DNA of 64,000 nt from JALZKA01 sp963715405. Lineage in GTDB: Bacteria; Actinomycetota; Thermoleophilia; Solirubrobacterales; 70-9. The translations under genes were made by a program, and so were the position numbers. Under the pieces are notes generated by a model. The model had not been told where the DNA came from, ran no database searches, and saw only the letters and a list, made by a program, of their open reading frames with translations. The DNA is taken from contig OY970239.1 in the NCBI GenBank assembly GCA_963715405.1, positions 496,001 to 560,000 of the forward strand. The letters run 5' to 3'. Positions 39,486 through 46,812 of the stretch are shown in pieces. Every line of letters begins with the position of its first letter. The first letter of the stretch is position 1.

Positions 39486-40933
39486 TGAGCCGGATCCTCT
39501 TTCTCTCCTCGAACGGCACCGGCCTCGGTCACCTCACGCGCTCGATGGCGATAGCGCGGCGCCTTGATCCTGCGTTCGAGCCCGTCTTCTTCACCCTCTC
39601 GGGCGCCGCGCCGGTAGTCGCGCAGCAAGGATTTGACGTCGAGTTCGCGGCCTCGTACGCGACGCCCACAGCCGGCAGCGACTGGCGCTGGTCGCGCCGC
39701 CTCCGGGGCCGCCTTCGCGCGGCGATGCGCGACGCCGACCCGCGCGTGCTGGTATTCGACGGGGCCCATCCCTACCAGGCGCTTCTCGACGCAATGCCCT
39801 CGGTGCCCGATGCCCACCGCGTCTGGTGCAGGCGGCCGATGTGGAGGCCGGGCTCAAACTTCGGCGCGCTAGAGCGCACCCGCTTCTTCGACCACGTGCT
39901 CGAGCCGGGCGAGTTCGCCGAGTCCGAAGACCGAGGCGCGACCGTCGAGCTTCGCGGTCAAGCGCACCGCGTCGACCCCATCGTCTTCTGCGAGGACTTC
40001 GAGCTCCTCGACCGCGACACCGCCGAGCGCGAGCTCGGGATCGAGCCTGGCGGGTTGAACGTGCTGGTCCAACTCGGCCAGGGCGCCGAGGTGACTACGG
40101 CATCGGAGCGCTGCCTCGCCCACCTCTCCGGGCGCGAAGGGGTCCGCGTTGCCGCCCTTCGCTCGCACTTGGCGGCGCTCGGCGAGATGCCTCCGGGCGT
40201 GATCGCGCTCGAGGCGACCTATCCGATGAGCCGCTATCTGCGGGCGTTCGACGCGACAGTCTCGGCCGCGGGCTACAACGCCTACCACGAGCTCATCCGC
40301 TTCGAGGCGCCATCCCTTTTCGTGCCCATGCGCCGCCAGACCGACGATCAGGAGGCACGCGCCCGCTACGCGGAGTCCTCCGGCGTGGGGCTCGGCGTCA
40401 GCGGACCGGAGGCGGCCGACCTGGAGGAAAAGCTCGATGCGCTTCTCGAGGATCAAACCCGCGAAGCGATGCGAGTCGCTCTCCGAGAACAGCGACCCTC
40501 AAACGGCGCCGCGGCCGCCGCTGCGTGGCTCGCGGAGCTCGCAGGGACGGAGCGGGAGCGGAAGCCCGCTACGAAGCGCTGGAAGCGCTACGCCGCACAC
40601 CCGATCGCATCGGCGCGGGCGGCGGCGCCCTTCGCTGTGCGCGTCCCTGGCGCGGTGGCGAGGATCGCTCACCAGACCGCGACGCGCCCCTCGGCCCGGG
40701 CTCTGATCGACGCGACGGGCTCGGACCCGGACGAGGTCGAAAGGCTCTTGCCCGCGGCGCTCGAGTCCCTTGGGGAGGAGCCGAAACGAGTCCTCGTCCT
40801 CACCGATGACGTGGCGAGCCTGCCAATCCTGCGCCAGGCGGGGGTGGGCGCGGAGCACGCCGTGGCAGCGAACCGCCGGGAGCTGATCCTCGCCGAGAGG
40901 CCAGGAATCCGCCGAACTGTTGGCGCTTCGTGA
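39485..40933 (+). CDS. GT28/MurG-like glycosyltransferase
   Basis: 482 residues from ATG 39485, which overlaps the sulfotransferase stop. ILFLSSNGTGLGHLTRSMAI is the GT-B N-terminal glycine loop with GLGH, as in MurG/MGDG synthases. The C-terminal half has SAAGYNAYHELIRFEAPSLF and RQTDDQEARARYAE, the nucleotide-sugar site. The last 100 or so residues (after ELAGTERERKPATKRWKRYA) are a separate basic module of unknown role. It would add a sugar to a lipid or glycan acceptor at the membrane. Confidence 0.82.
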   Translation: MSRILFLSSNGTGLGHLTRSMAIARRLDPAFEPVFFTLSGAAPVVAQQGFDVEFAASYATPTAGSDWRWSRRLRGRLRAAMRDADPRVLVFDGAHPYQALLDAMPSVPDAHRVWCRRPMWRPGSNFGALERTRFFDHVLEPGEFAESEDRGATVELRGQAHRVDPIVFCEDFELLDRDTAERELGIEPGGLNVLVQLGQGAEVTTASERCLAHLSGREGVRVAALRSHLAALGEMPPGVIALEATYPMSRYLRAFDATVSAAGYNAYHELIRFEAPSLFVPMRRQTDDQEARARYAESSGVGLGVSGPEAADLEEKLDALLEDQTREAMRVALREQRPSNGAAAAAAWLAELAGTERERKPATKRWKRYAAHPIASARAAAPFAVRVPGAVARIAHQTATRPSARALIDATGSDPDEVERLLPAALESLGEEPKRVLVLTDDVASLPILRQAGVGAEHAVAANRRELILAERPGIRRTVGAS

Positions 40934-40948
40934 GAGGTCTGACGCCTC
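40932..40948. repeat. degenerate palindrome family A copy
   Basis: GAGAGGTCTGACGCCTC overlaps the glycosyltransferase stop codon region and leads into the next promoter; one arm mismatch. Confidence 0.5.
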
Positions 40949-40960
40949 CGTGGGCGCAGA

Positions 40961-40966
40961 TACCCT
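40961..40966 (+). promoter_or_regulatory. -10 box TACCCT for the third sulfotransferase
   Basis: TACCCT ends nine bases before TTG 40976; a GGAGGGG also lies between them, too close to serve as a normal ribosome site. Confidence 0.4.
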
Positions 40967-40975
40967 GGAGGGGCC

Positions 40976-41881
40976 TTGAAGCCCGCTCAAACCACCGATG
41001 ATGCGCCCTCCGCCGCTGCCGGAAACGGCGCCGCCGTTACCCCCGGCGCCTTGCCCAACCTGATCATCATCGGCGCCCAGAAATGCGGAACTTCCGGGCT
41101 CCATTACCACCTCGGCCTGCACCCCGAGGTCTCGATGTCGAAGCCGAAGGAGCTCAACTTCTTCATCTCCGAGCGGAACTGGCCGCGCGGTGAGGAGTGG
41201 TACAGGCGCCACTTCGATCCCCGCGCAAAGGTGCGCGGGGAGGCTTCGCCCAACTACACGGCGTTCCCTCAGCACGTCGGTGTGCCCGAGCGAATGGCCG
41301 CGATGGTGCCGGATGCAAAGCTGATCTATCTCCTGCGCGATCCGCTCGAGCGCATCGCAGCTCATTGGGTTCACAACTTCGCCAAGCGCCGCGAGAAGGG
41401 CAGCCTCGCCGAGACGCTCAGCCATCCGAGCACGTCATACCTCCAGCGCAGCCAGTACGCCATGCAGCTGCAGCAGTTCCTCAACCACTTCCCCCGCGAG
41501 AACATCATGATCCTCGATCAGGAGGATTTCCGAAAGGACCGCGCCGAGACGCTCCGGCGCGTGTTCGAGTTCTGCGGCGCCGACCCGGAGTTCTCGCATC
41601 CGGGCTTCACGCGTGAGCGTCATGCGACGTCGCGAAAGACCAGGGCGACGAAGCTCGCGGTGCGCATGGAGCAGGCGTCCAGGTCGAGATGGGGGAAGGT
41701 CGTGCCACCGAGGATCTGGTTCGCGCTCGACGAGCGCCTGCCGATGAAGAAGGCGATCGAGCGGCCCGACGTGGGAGGCGCACTCACCGACGAGGCCCTT
41801 CGGGCGCTACGCGACGACGCGGAGCGCATGCGCGAATTGGCCGGCCGTGAGTTTCGCGACTGGTCGATCTGGCGCGCTTAA
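40976..41881 (+). CDS. sulfotransferase (Sulfotransfer_1 / heparan N-sulfotransferase type)
   Basis: 301 residues from TTG 40976. LIIIGAQKCGTSGLHYHLGL is the PAPS loop of classical carbohydrate sulfotransferases, with HPEVSMSKPKELNFF, GEASPNYT and LLRDPLERIAAHWVHNF (RDP-x2-R-x3-H). It is a different branch from the two GGTGRSGTH paralogues nearby. Co-location with glycosyltransferases and a flippase supports a carbohydrate acceptor. The weak TTG start is chosen because family sequence begins by residue 25. Confidence 0.88.
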   Translation: MKPAQTTDDAPSAAAGNGAAVTPGALPNLIIIGAQKCGTSGLHYHLGLHPEVSMSKPKELNFFISERNWPRGEEWYRRHFDPRAKVRGEASPNYTAFPQHVGVPERMAAMVPDAKLIYLLRDPLERIAAHWVHNFAKRREKGSLAETLSHPSTSYLQRSQYAMQLQQFLNHFPRENIMILDQEDFRKDRAETLRRVFEFCGADPEFSHPGFTRERHATSRKTRATKLAVRMEQASRSRWGKVVPPRIWFALDERLPMKKAIERPDVGGALTDEALRALRDDAERMRELAGREFRDWSIWRA

Positions 41882-41882
41882 G

Positions 41883-43820
41883 TTGAGCGACCAGGCGACG
41901 AGCGCTCCGCCCAAGGCCGGTGGCGACCCCGGGGGGGCCGGAGTGGTTCTCGGGATGAGGCTGCTGCGCTACGCGGGCGTCCAGGGCGTTTCGCTCCTCA
42001 TCGCGAACCTGCTGCAGCTGATCTCGTTCGCGGTCATCGCGAACTTCCTCGGCCCGGCCGAGCTGGGTCAGTACGCGTTGCTTTTGTTCCTTGCCGGGAT
42101 CGTCACCCAGTTGTTCGTGATCGCCTCGAAGCCGGGCACGCTCCGCCGGGTCTTTGGCGCCGGCGACGACGACGATGACGACGACGACGACGCCAGCGCG
42201 GTCTCGGCTTCCCCGCAGCGCTCGCTCGGGGTCGGGCTCTTGTGGGCGACGGTCTTGGGGTTCGTCGGCGCTGGGCTCATGATCGTCTTCGCAGAGCCGC
42301 TTGCCGAGCTACTGATCGGCTCGGGCGAGGACTCGATCTACGTCGTGTGGGCGGCATGCGCGGTGGCCTTCTGGACCGCGGCGCGGGTCACTTCGATCAC
42401 GATCTGGTTCGAGCGGCGCCCGACCGCGTTCCTGATTGCCGATGGCTCGCGCCCTTTGATCTCGCTGATCGCGCTCGTCGTGCTGCTCATCGCCGGCGCG
42501 GGCGTGGAGGGCGCCATCGCGTCGGCCGCGATCGGGGTGGCCGGGGCGACGCTCATCAGCATCTTCCTCCTGCGCCACAGCTTTCACCCCGCCATCGACT
42601 TGCGGGAGACCTGGGAGATTGCTAAGCAAGGACGGCGCCGGGCACCCATCGTCTTTCCGATGTGGATGATTCAGAACGCGGACGTCTTCATCCTCTCGAG
42701 GGTTGTCTCGGATACCGAGCTTGGGATCTACGCCCTCGCCTCGCGGCTCGGGCTTGTGGTTTCCTTCTTGCCGCAGGGTTTCCGCATGGCGATGCGGCCG
42801 CTTCGCAAGGCCGCAATCTTCCAGGCGGTTCGCGACGAGTATGGAGAGCAGACCGAGAAGGGGCAGCTGCTCGGCTACTTCACGCTGCTTTGCATCCTCG
42901 CCGTCCTCACCATGATTCTCCTCGGGGAGATAATCGTGGAGATCGCGCCGCCCGAGTACTCGAGCGCCGCCGGGCTGATCCCGTTCACCGCCGCAGCCTT
43001 CGCGATGCCCGCGCTCTACCGGACGGTGAACCAGAATGCGATCCTGCCCAACGGGCGGTCCATCTTCGTCTCCGGCTGCCTGGGAGCGATGGCGATCTTC
43101 ATCGGCCTCACCCTTCTTCTCGCGCCCCAGATCGGCACTTATGCGGCGCCTGTCGCGATGCTCGTGGCCTTCGGCGTCCCCGCCTCCTACATCTTCGTTC
43201 GCTGTCAAGCCGGGAACCGGCCGATCGACTTCCCCTACCGAGAGATTTCGACCGCGCTCGCTCTCGCGACAATCGTGGCCGTGGGGTTCGCACTCCTGCC
43301 GGACTGGAGCGTTCCCGTCAAGGCCGCCATCGCCGGGGTCTTCGTTCTCGTCTACCTCGGAGGGCTCGTCGCCTTCCGGGTCATCCCCGAGAACCACTGG
43401 GTGCCGCTAGCCCACATGGTGCGCTCGACCGTCCGCGGTTCAACCGTGCGAAAGTTCAACCCGCGCGCGGGCATGCGGGCGATCCCAATCCGTCAGCGGC
43501 GCGTTCTGAGGAAGGCTGTCCGCCAGCGCGTTCCCGAGCGGCGCCTTCGCAAGGGGAAGGGGGTGGAGCTCGTCGCGATCCTCCGCCGCCTCGGCTCGGC
43601 AGCGGGGATCCCCGGCATCGCCGCGGCCACCGAGCACGACGAGGAAATCTCGGTCTTCCTCTTCGAGCGGGCTCCCGCGGCCGTCAGAAGCGCCTCGATG
43701 CGCCGCCTCCTGGAGGACGGAGCTCCCTCTGACGAGTTACGAACGCTCGAGGACCTGGTCGGCCACCTCCGCCGCGTGCCGAACGAGGCGTGGCGAGGCG
43801 AGCCGAAGGCGAAGCGTTAG
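41883..43820 (+). CDS. Wzx-like polysaccharide flippase with poly-Asp loop and long C-terminal tail
   Basis: About 645 residues from TTG 41883, two bases after the preceding TAA (GTG 41847 is an in-frame alternative). Roughly 12-14 membrane helices match the oligosaccharide flippase family (NLLQLISFAVIANFLGPAEL, IQNADVFILSRVVSDTELGI). These proteins flip lipid-linked glycans outward. A run of nine Asp follows the second helix pair. The last 140 residues are a basic cytoplasmic tail (RQRRVLRKAVRQRVPERRLR) followed by an apparent helical domain. Confidence 0.85.
   Translation: MSDQATSAPPKAGGDPGGAGVVLGMRLLRYAGVQGVSLLIANLLQLISFAVIANFLGPAELGQYALLLFLAGIVTQLFVIASKPGTLRRVFGAGDDDDDDDDDASAVSASPQRSLGVGLLWATVLGFVGAGLMIVFAEPLAELLIGSGEDSIYVVWAACAVAFWTAARVTSITIWFERRPTAFLIADGSRPLISLIALVVLLIAGAGVEGAIASAAIGVAGATLISIFLLRHSFHPAIDLRETWEIAKQGRRRAPIVFPMWMIQNADVFILSRVVSDTELGIYALASRLGLVVSFLPQGFRMAMRPLRKAAIFQAVRDEYGEQTEKGQLLGYFTLLCILAVLTMILLGEIIVEIAPPEYSSAAGLIPFTAAAFAMPALYRTVNQNAILPNGRSIFVSGCLGAMAIFIGLTLLLAPQIGTYAAPVAMLVAFGVPASYIFVRCQAGNRPIDFPYREISTALALATIVAVGFALLPDWSVPVKAAIAGVFVLVYLGGLVAFRVIPENHWVPLAHMVRSTVRGSTVRKFNPRAGMRAIPIRQRRVLRKAVRQRVPERRLRKGKGVELVAILRRLGSAAGIPGIAAATEHDEEISVFLFERAPAAVRSASMRRLLEDGAPSDELRTLEDLVGHLRRVPNEAWRGEPKAKR
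42168..42194 (+). repeat. GAC/GAT microsatellite encoding poly-Asp
   Basis: Nine consecutive Asp codons in a loop of the flippase, a candidate site for length variation. Confidence 0.85.
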
Positions 43821-43833
43821 TCGAGGCGCGGAG

Positions 43834-43846
43834 GGGGTCAGACCCC
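43834..43846. repeat. palindrome family A copy supplying a stop codon
   Basis: GGGGTCAGACCCC. On the minus strand its TGA terminates the Arg-rich protein after SDDGV. Confidence 0.75.
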
Positions 43847-44374
43847 GTCGTCGCTAGGCACGATCACGATGCGATTGGGCTCGATCGTGACCTCGACGCG
43901 ACGCCGCGAGGACCAGTGCTCGGAGTAGACCGGATCCTCGGCGACCTGTGGATCGAGCCAGAGGCCGTAGCCGTCGGCCTCGCCGTGGTCGAAGCTTGCC
44001 TGAAGGCCCGCGCCGGCACGCTTGCCGCGGCCGCCCCGGCGGCGACGGCGCCGGCGGCGAGGCTGGCCCTCGTCGTCTGAGGCTTCGTCCTCGCCGCTTT
44101 CCTCGCCTGACTCTGCTTCGTCCGGGGTCGGCTCCTCTTCCGCGGCCGCCTCGGCCTCTTCGAGCGTGGCAGCTTCGATCTCGGCCTCGATCTCGTCGCG
44201 GAGGTCCACCTCGCCGCCCTCCTCGCCGTCCGCCTCCAGGTCGTGGCGGCGCCGGAACTCGCGCAACTCGTTGGCCGGGACGTCGAGCTGATGGGCGATC
44301 CAGGCGTCAGTGCGTCCCTGGCGGACCCAAGCGCGAACCTGGTTGAGCTGTGAGCGAAGCGGCTTCCGGGGCAT
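43838..44374 (-). CDS. hypothetical protein: HTH-like N-terminus, acidic linker, Arg-rich block
   Basis: 178 residues. The N-terminus (SQLNQVRAWVRQGRTDAWIA) looks like a short helix-turn-helix. A long Glu/Asp/Ala linker (about 48-105) follows, then eight Arg and GGRGKR (about 107-122), then a compact domain (YSEHWSSRRRVEVTIEPNRI). The Arg/Gly block suggests nucleic-acid, probably RNA, binding. I recognise no named family. It is divergent from csrA; TAAAGT lies 11 bases upstream. A palindrome copy supplies its stop codon. Confidence 0.7.
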   Translation of the reverse strand: MPRKPLRSQLNQVRAWVRQGRTDAWIAHQLDVPANELREFRRRHDLEADGEEGGEVDLRDEIEAEIEAATLEEAEAAAEEEPTPDEAESGEESGEDEASDDEGQPRRRRRRRRGGRGKRAGAGLQASFDHGEADGYGLWLDPQVAEDPVYSEHWSSRRRVEVTIEPNRIVIVPSDDGV

Positions 44375-44425
44375 CTGCGGCGCCGACTTTATCCGACGAA
44401 TGAAACCCCGAACGACCGGAACGAC

Positions 44426-44431
44426 TACTCT
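44426..44431 (+). promoter_or_regulatory. -10 box TACTCT for csrA
   Basis: TACTCT would start transcription near 44438, giving a leader of about 50 bases that contains GGA motifs, including one in the Shine-Dalgarno GGAGG (44478-44482). Confidence 0.4.
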
Positions 44432-44487
44432 CAGTGGAGGATGCCGACCGGCGACCCTTTAGGGGGGTAGCTCGAATGGAGGCGAGA

Positions 44488-44772
44488 ATGCTGGTCCTCA
44501 CGAGGAAGACGAACCAGAGCATCATGATCGGCGACGACGTCGAGGTGTCGGTGCTCGCGGTCTCGCGCGACAAGATCCGGCTTGGCATCACGGCGCCGAA
44601 GGACGTGCCAGTGTTTCGAAAGGAGGTCTGGCTCGCGATCAAGAACGGCCAGATCGACGGCCTCGAGCACATAGACGGAACCCGCGGCGCCGGCACGGAC
44701 GAAATCGAAGAAGCGATCATCGACGGCGCCGCAGCCCAAGTCGAGGACGCGCTCGGAAAAGCCGACGAGTAA
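44488..44772 (+). CDS. csrA: carbon storage regulator CsrA
   Basis: 94 residues from ATG 44488, with GGAGG five bases upstream. MLVLTRKTNQSIMIGDDVEV, VLAVSRDKIRLGITAPKDV and VFRKEVWL match CsrA throughout the RNA-binding beta fold. CsrA dimers bind GGA hairpins near ribosome sites and repress or stabilise mRNAs. The C-terminal 30 residues are an acidic extension beyond the core. A longer in-frame GTG start at 44434 is less likely. No fliW or flagellar gene is nearby. GGA in its own ribosome site suggests autoregulation. Confidence 0.93.
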   Translation: MLVLTRKTNQSIMIGDDVEVSVLAVSRDKIRLGITAPKDVPVFRKEVWLAIKNGQIDGLEHIDGTRGAGTDEIEEAIIDGAAAQVEDALGKADE

Positions 44773-44796
44773 GGCGCGGACGCGGCCGGGGCGCCG

Positions 44797-45036
44797 CTAA
44801 CCGACGAGGAGCGCCAGGGTCTCGAACATCACCACGGTCACGAATACGACCGTGAGCGTGAGCGCGCTGAAGAGGACGCTGAAGCGCACCTTCCCCGACT
44901 TCTCGACTCGCGTGATGCGGCGCGCGCGCGAGCGCGCAGCCGCGCGATGACGAAGCTGAGCACGGCGCTGCCGGTCGAGCACGGTCTCGTGCTCGAAGGC
45001 AAGCTCCCAGTCGTTGAGGCTCTGGCGCATGCGCAT
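44797..45036 (-). CDS. small single-helix membrane protein, unknown function
   Basis: 79 residues: a basic N-terminal half (DRQRRAQLRHRAAARSRARR) and one C-terminal helix (FSVLFSALTLTVVFVTVVMF). It is a tail-anchored-like layout. TAGGTT lies nine bases before ATG 45036, which supports a real gene. It converges on csrA with 24 bases between stops. Confidence 0.6.
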   Translation of the reverse strand: MRMRQSLNDWELAFEHETVLDRQRRAQLRHRAAARSRARRITRVEKSGKVRFSVLFSALTLTVVFVTVVMFETLALLVG

Positions 45037-45045
45037 GGGGCAGAG

Positions 45046-45051
45046 AACCTA
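45046..45051 (-). promoter_or_regulatory. -10 box TAGGTT for the 79-residue protein
   Basis: TAGGTT on the minus strand, nine bases before ATG 45036. Confidence 0.45.
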
Positions 45052-45161
45052 CCACTCCAGAGGGCGTTTCACAAACATACGCTCACATTTTCCCAATTGT
45101 TCCTTAGTGCCGAGAGGCACAATCACGCGCGGTGGCGTTGATCGTTCGATACGACCCCGCG

Positions 45162-45208
45162 TCGAGGGAAGGATTTGTTCAATAGGCAATGCAAATCCCT
45201 TCCCTCGA
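45162..45208 (-). terminator. long hairpin downstream of the nuclease gene
   Basis: TCGAGGGAAGGATTTG (45162-45177) pairs with CAAATCCCTTCCCTCGA (45192-45208) with one bulge and a 14-base loop, three bases beyond the nuclease stop. The stable stem without a clear T-run suits a high-GC terminator or 3' mRNA protector. Confidence 0.65.
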
Positions 45209-45211
45209 GGG

Positions 45212-45742
45212 CTAGCAAGCGCCCCAGAGGCCGCGCCCTGCGTTCGCGGCGGCCTGCTGGAGCCGCGCGAATCGCGCGGCGAAGTCCACGTTGGGAGCGA
45301 TCTCGAGCGTCCGCGCGTAACCGAGGCGCACAAGTTCGGCGTTCACGAATCGATCGCCGATAAACACGTAGGCCAGAAGCCGGTCGTAGTGGTCGCGCTC
45401 CTCCGCGCCGAAGCGAAGCGCGACCGCCTCCCCTTCGATGAGCCGTTCCGTAAACCGGCTCGCCCGTTTCCCGAAGCACTCCACCGGCTGCCCGGGCGCA
45501 ACGGACTCCGGCGTATCGACACCGATGAACCTCACCCCTTCCTTGCCGCCACTGTGAAACTCCATTTCCGCCGTATCACCATCGACGACACGCGTGACCT
45601 CCGCTTCGACCTTCTTGCCGAGGCTCTCACTCTGCCCCGCCGGGCCCCTACCGCTCTCCGTCTCCGTCACCAAGAGCAGCACAACGCCCGCGATCAAAAG
45701 AACGATCGCACCGGTACTCGGGAGCCGAGGCCCGAAGGACAT
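45212..45742 (-). CDS. thermonuclease (SNase)-family protein, membrane-anchored or secreted
   Basis: 176 residues. An N-terminal hydrophobic segment (AIVLLIAGVVLLLVT) is followed by an SNase domain: TRVVDGDTAEMEF (Ca ligand Asp), VRFIGVDTPESV (catalytic Arg), and RDHYDRLLAYVFIG, then LVRLGYAR. These enzymes cut DNA and RNA with calcium outside the cytoplasm. The key Asp, Arg and Glu are present. A strong hairpin follows the stop. Confidence 0.9.
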   Translation of the reverse strand: MSFGPRLPSTGAIVLLIAGVVLLLVTETESGRGPAGQSESLGKKVEAEVTRVVDGDTAEMEFHSGGKEGVRFIGVDTPESVAPGQPVECFGKRASRFTERLIEGEAVALRFGAEERDHYDRLLAYVFIGDRFVNAELVRLGYARTLEIAPNVDFAARFARLQQAAANAGRGLWGAC

Positions 45743-45795
45743 CTACATACGGTCAAGGCCAGGGCGGACGAATCCCACCCCCTGCAATCAGCCCT

Positions 45796-45826
45796 GCATC
45801 TGGCTCCGCTTACCGGAGCCAGATGC
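45796..45826. terminator. perfect 13-bp hairpin after the aldolase gene
   Basis: GCATCTGGCTCCG (45796-45808) and CGGAGCCAGATGC (45814-45826) pair perfectly with a five-base loop. It lies between the minus-strand aldolase and nuclease genes; there is no T-run. Confidence 0.65.
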
Positions 45827-45841
45827 GGCGAAGTAGCGCCC

Positions 45842-46762
45842 CTACGGCACGCGCGTCACGTTCGCGAGCAGGCTCTCCTTGATCTGCTCCACGATCTCAA
45901 TGGCTTCCGACCACTCGCGCTGCCAGACGTTCCGCCCGTAGATCACTCCGGAGCCACCTGCCTTCATGATGAACTCGGTCTGCTCGAGCAGCTTGTCGTC
46001 ATCGATCTTCGATCCTCCGGAGAGCACGACAAGCGAGCGGCCCGCAGACTCGACGCACTGGCGGATCGCCTCTTCTTGTGAGACGTCCATCTCGTTGTAG
46101 GGGGCGGGCGTGAGCTTGTCCTTCTCGGGGTCGATCTTCGGCATGTTGAGCTTGACGATGTCGGCGCCCATCTCCATCGCCATGCGAGCCGCGTAGTCGA
46201 TCGCGTAGAAGGTCGTCTGCCCACCCTTGGCGTCGAGCGCAGAGCCGCGCGGGTAGGACCAGATCACGAGCGGCATGCCGAAGCGGTCACAGTCCTGGCG
46301 GACCTGGCGGAGCTGCTCTAGGTCCTGGCCCTGCGACGGCGAGCCGACGTAAAGCGTGTAGCCCACGGCGTCGGCGCCGAGGCGAACCGCGTCCTCGACC
46401 GACGCGTTGCAGGTCGAGAGCGCGTTGTCGGACGAGGGGATGTCCGTCTTACCGTTCACCTTCAGGATCAGGGGCACCTGCCCGGCGTAGTCGGGGTAGT
46501 ACTTCTCGGCCATCCCGATCTGGCAAGCGAGGGCCGAGTAGCCGGCCTCGGCGGCGAGGCGGAATTGATAGGAGGGGTCCTTCGAGTCGGGATTGGGGAA
46601 GAAGTCGCGCGGTCCGTGCTCAATTCCCTGATCGATGGGTAGAAGCATGAGCGTGCCGTTGCCAGGCCCGAACTCGAACAGCAGGCGGCGTAGGCGCGTG
46701 CGCTTGCCGGGGGCGAGGGTGTCGAGCAGTGATCCTTGGGCGGCCAAATTTTGAATTTCCAT
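45842..46762 (-). CDS. class I fructose-bisphosphate aldolase, DhnA type
   Basis: 306 residues. The DhnA/archaeal class I pattern is visible: LLPIDQGIEHGPRDFF, GKTDIPSSDNALS, WSYPRGSAL, ADIVKLNMPKI (Schiff-base Lys candidate in VKLNMP) and VVLSGGSKIDDDK. It cleaves fructose-1,6-bisphosphate to triose phosphates; some relatives act in aromatic or quorum-signal pathways. TATGAT lies nine bases before the ATG and overlaps the divergent promoter. Confidence 0.88.
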   Translation of the reverse strand: MEIQNLAAQGSLLDTLAPGKRTRLRRLLFEFGPGNGTLMLLPIDQGIEHGPRDFFPNPDSKDPSYQFRLAAEAGYSALACQIGMAEKYYPDYAGQVPLILKVNGKTDIPSSDNALSTCNASVEDAVRLGADAVGYTLYVGSPSQGQDLEQLRQVRQDCDRFGMPLVIWSYPRGSALDAKGGQTTFYAIDYAARMAMEMGADIVKLNMPKIDPEKDKLTPAPYNEMDVSQEEAIRQCVESAGRSLVVLSGGSKIDDDKLLEQTEFIMKAGGSGVIYGRNVWQREWSEAIEIVEQIKESLLANVTRVP

Positions 46763-46771
46763 ATCCCGGCG

Positions 46772-46779
46772 ATCATAAT
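46772..46779. promoter_or_regulatory. overlapping divergent -10 boxes
   Basis: ATCATAAT reads CATAAT on the plus strand (46774-46779, GCS2 gene) and TATGAT on the minus strand (46777-46772, aldolase). Two promoters therefore share one core. Confidence 0.5.
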
Positions 46780-46812
46780 GGGGCGCGCCACGGGCTCCGA
46801 GGCGTCACACAC

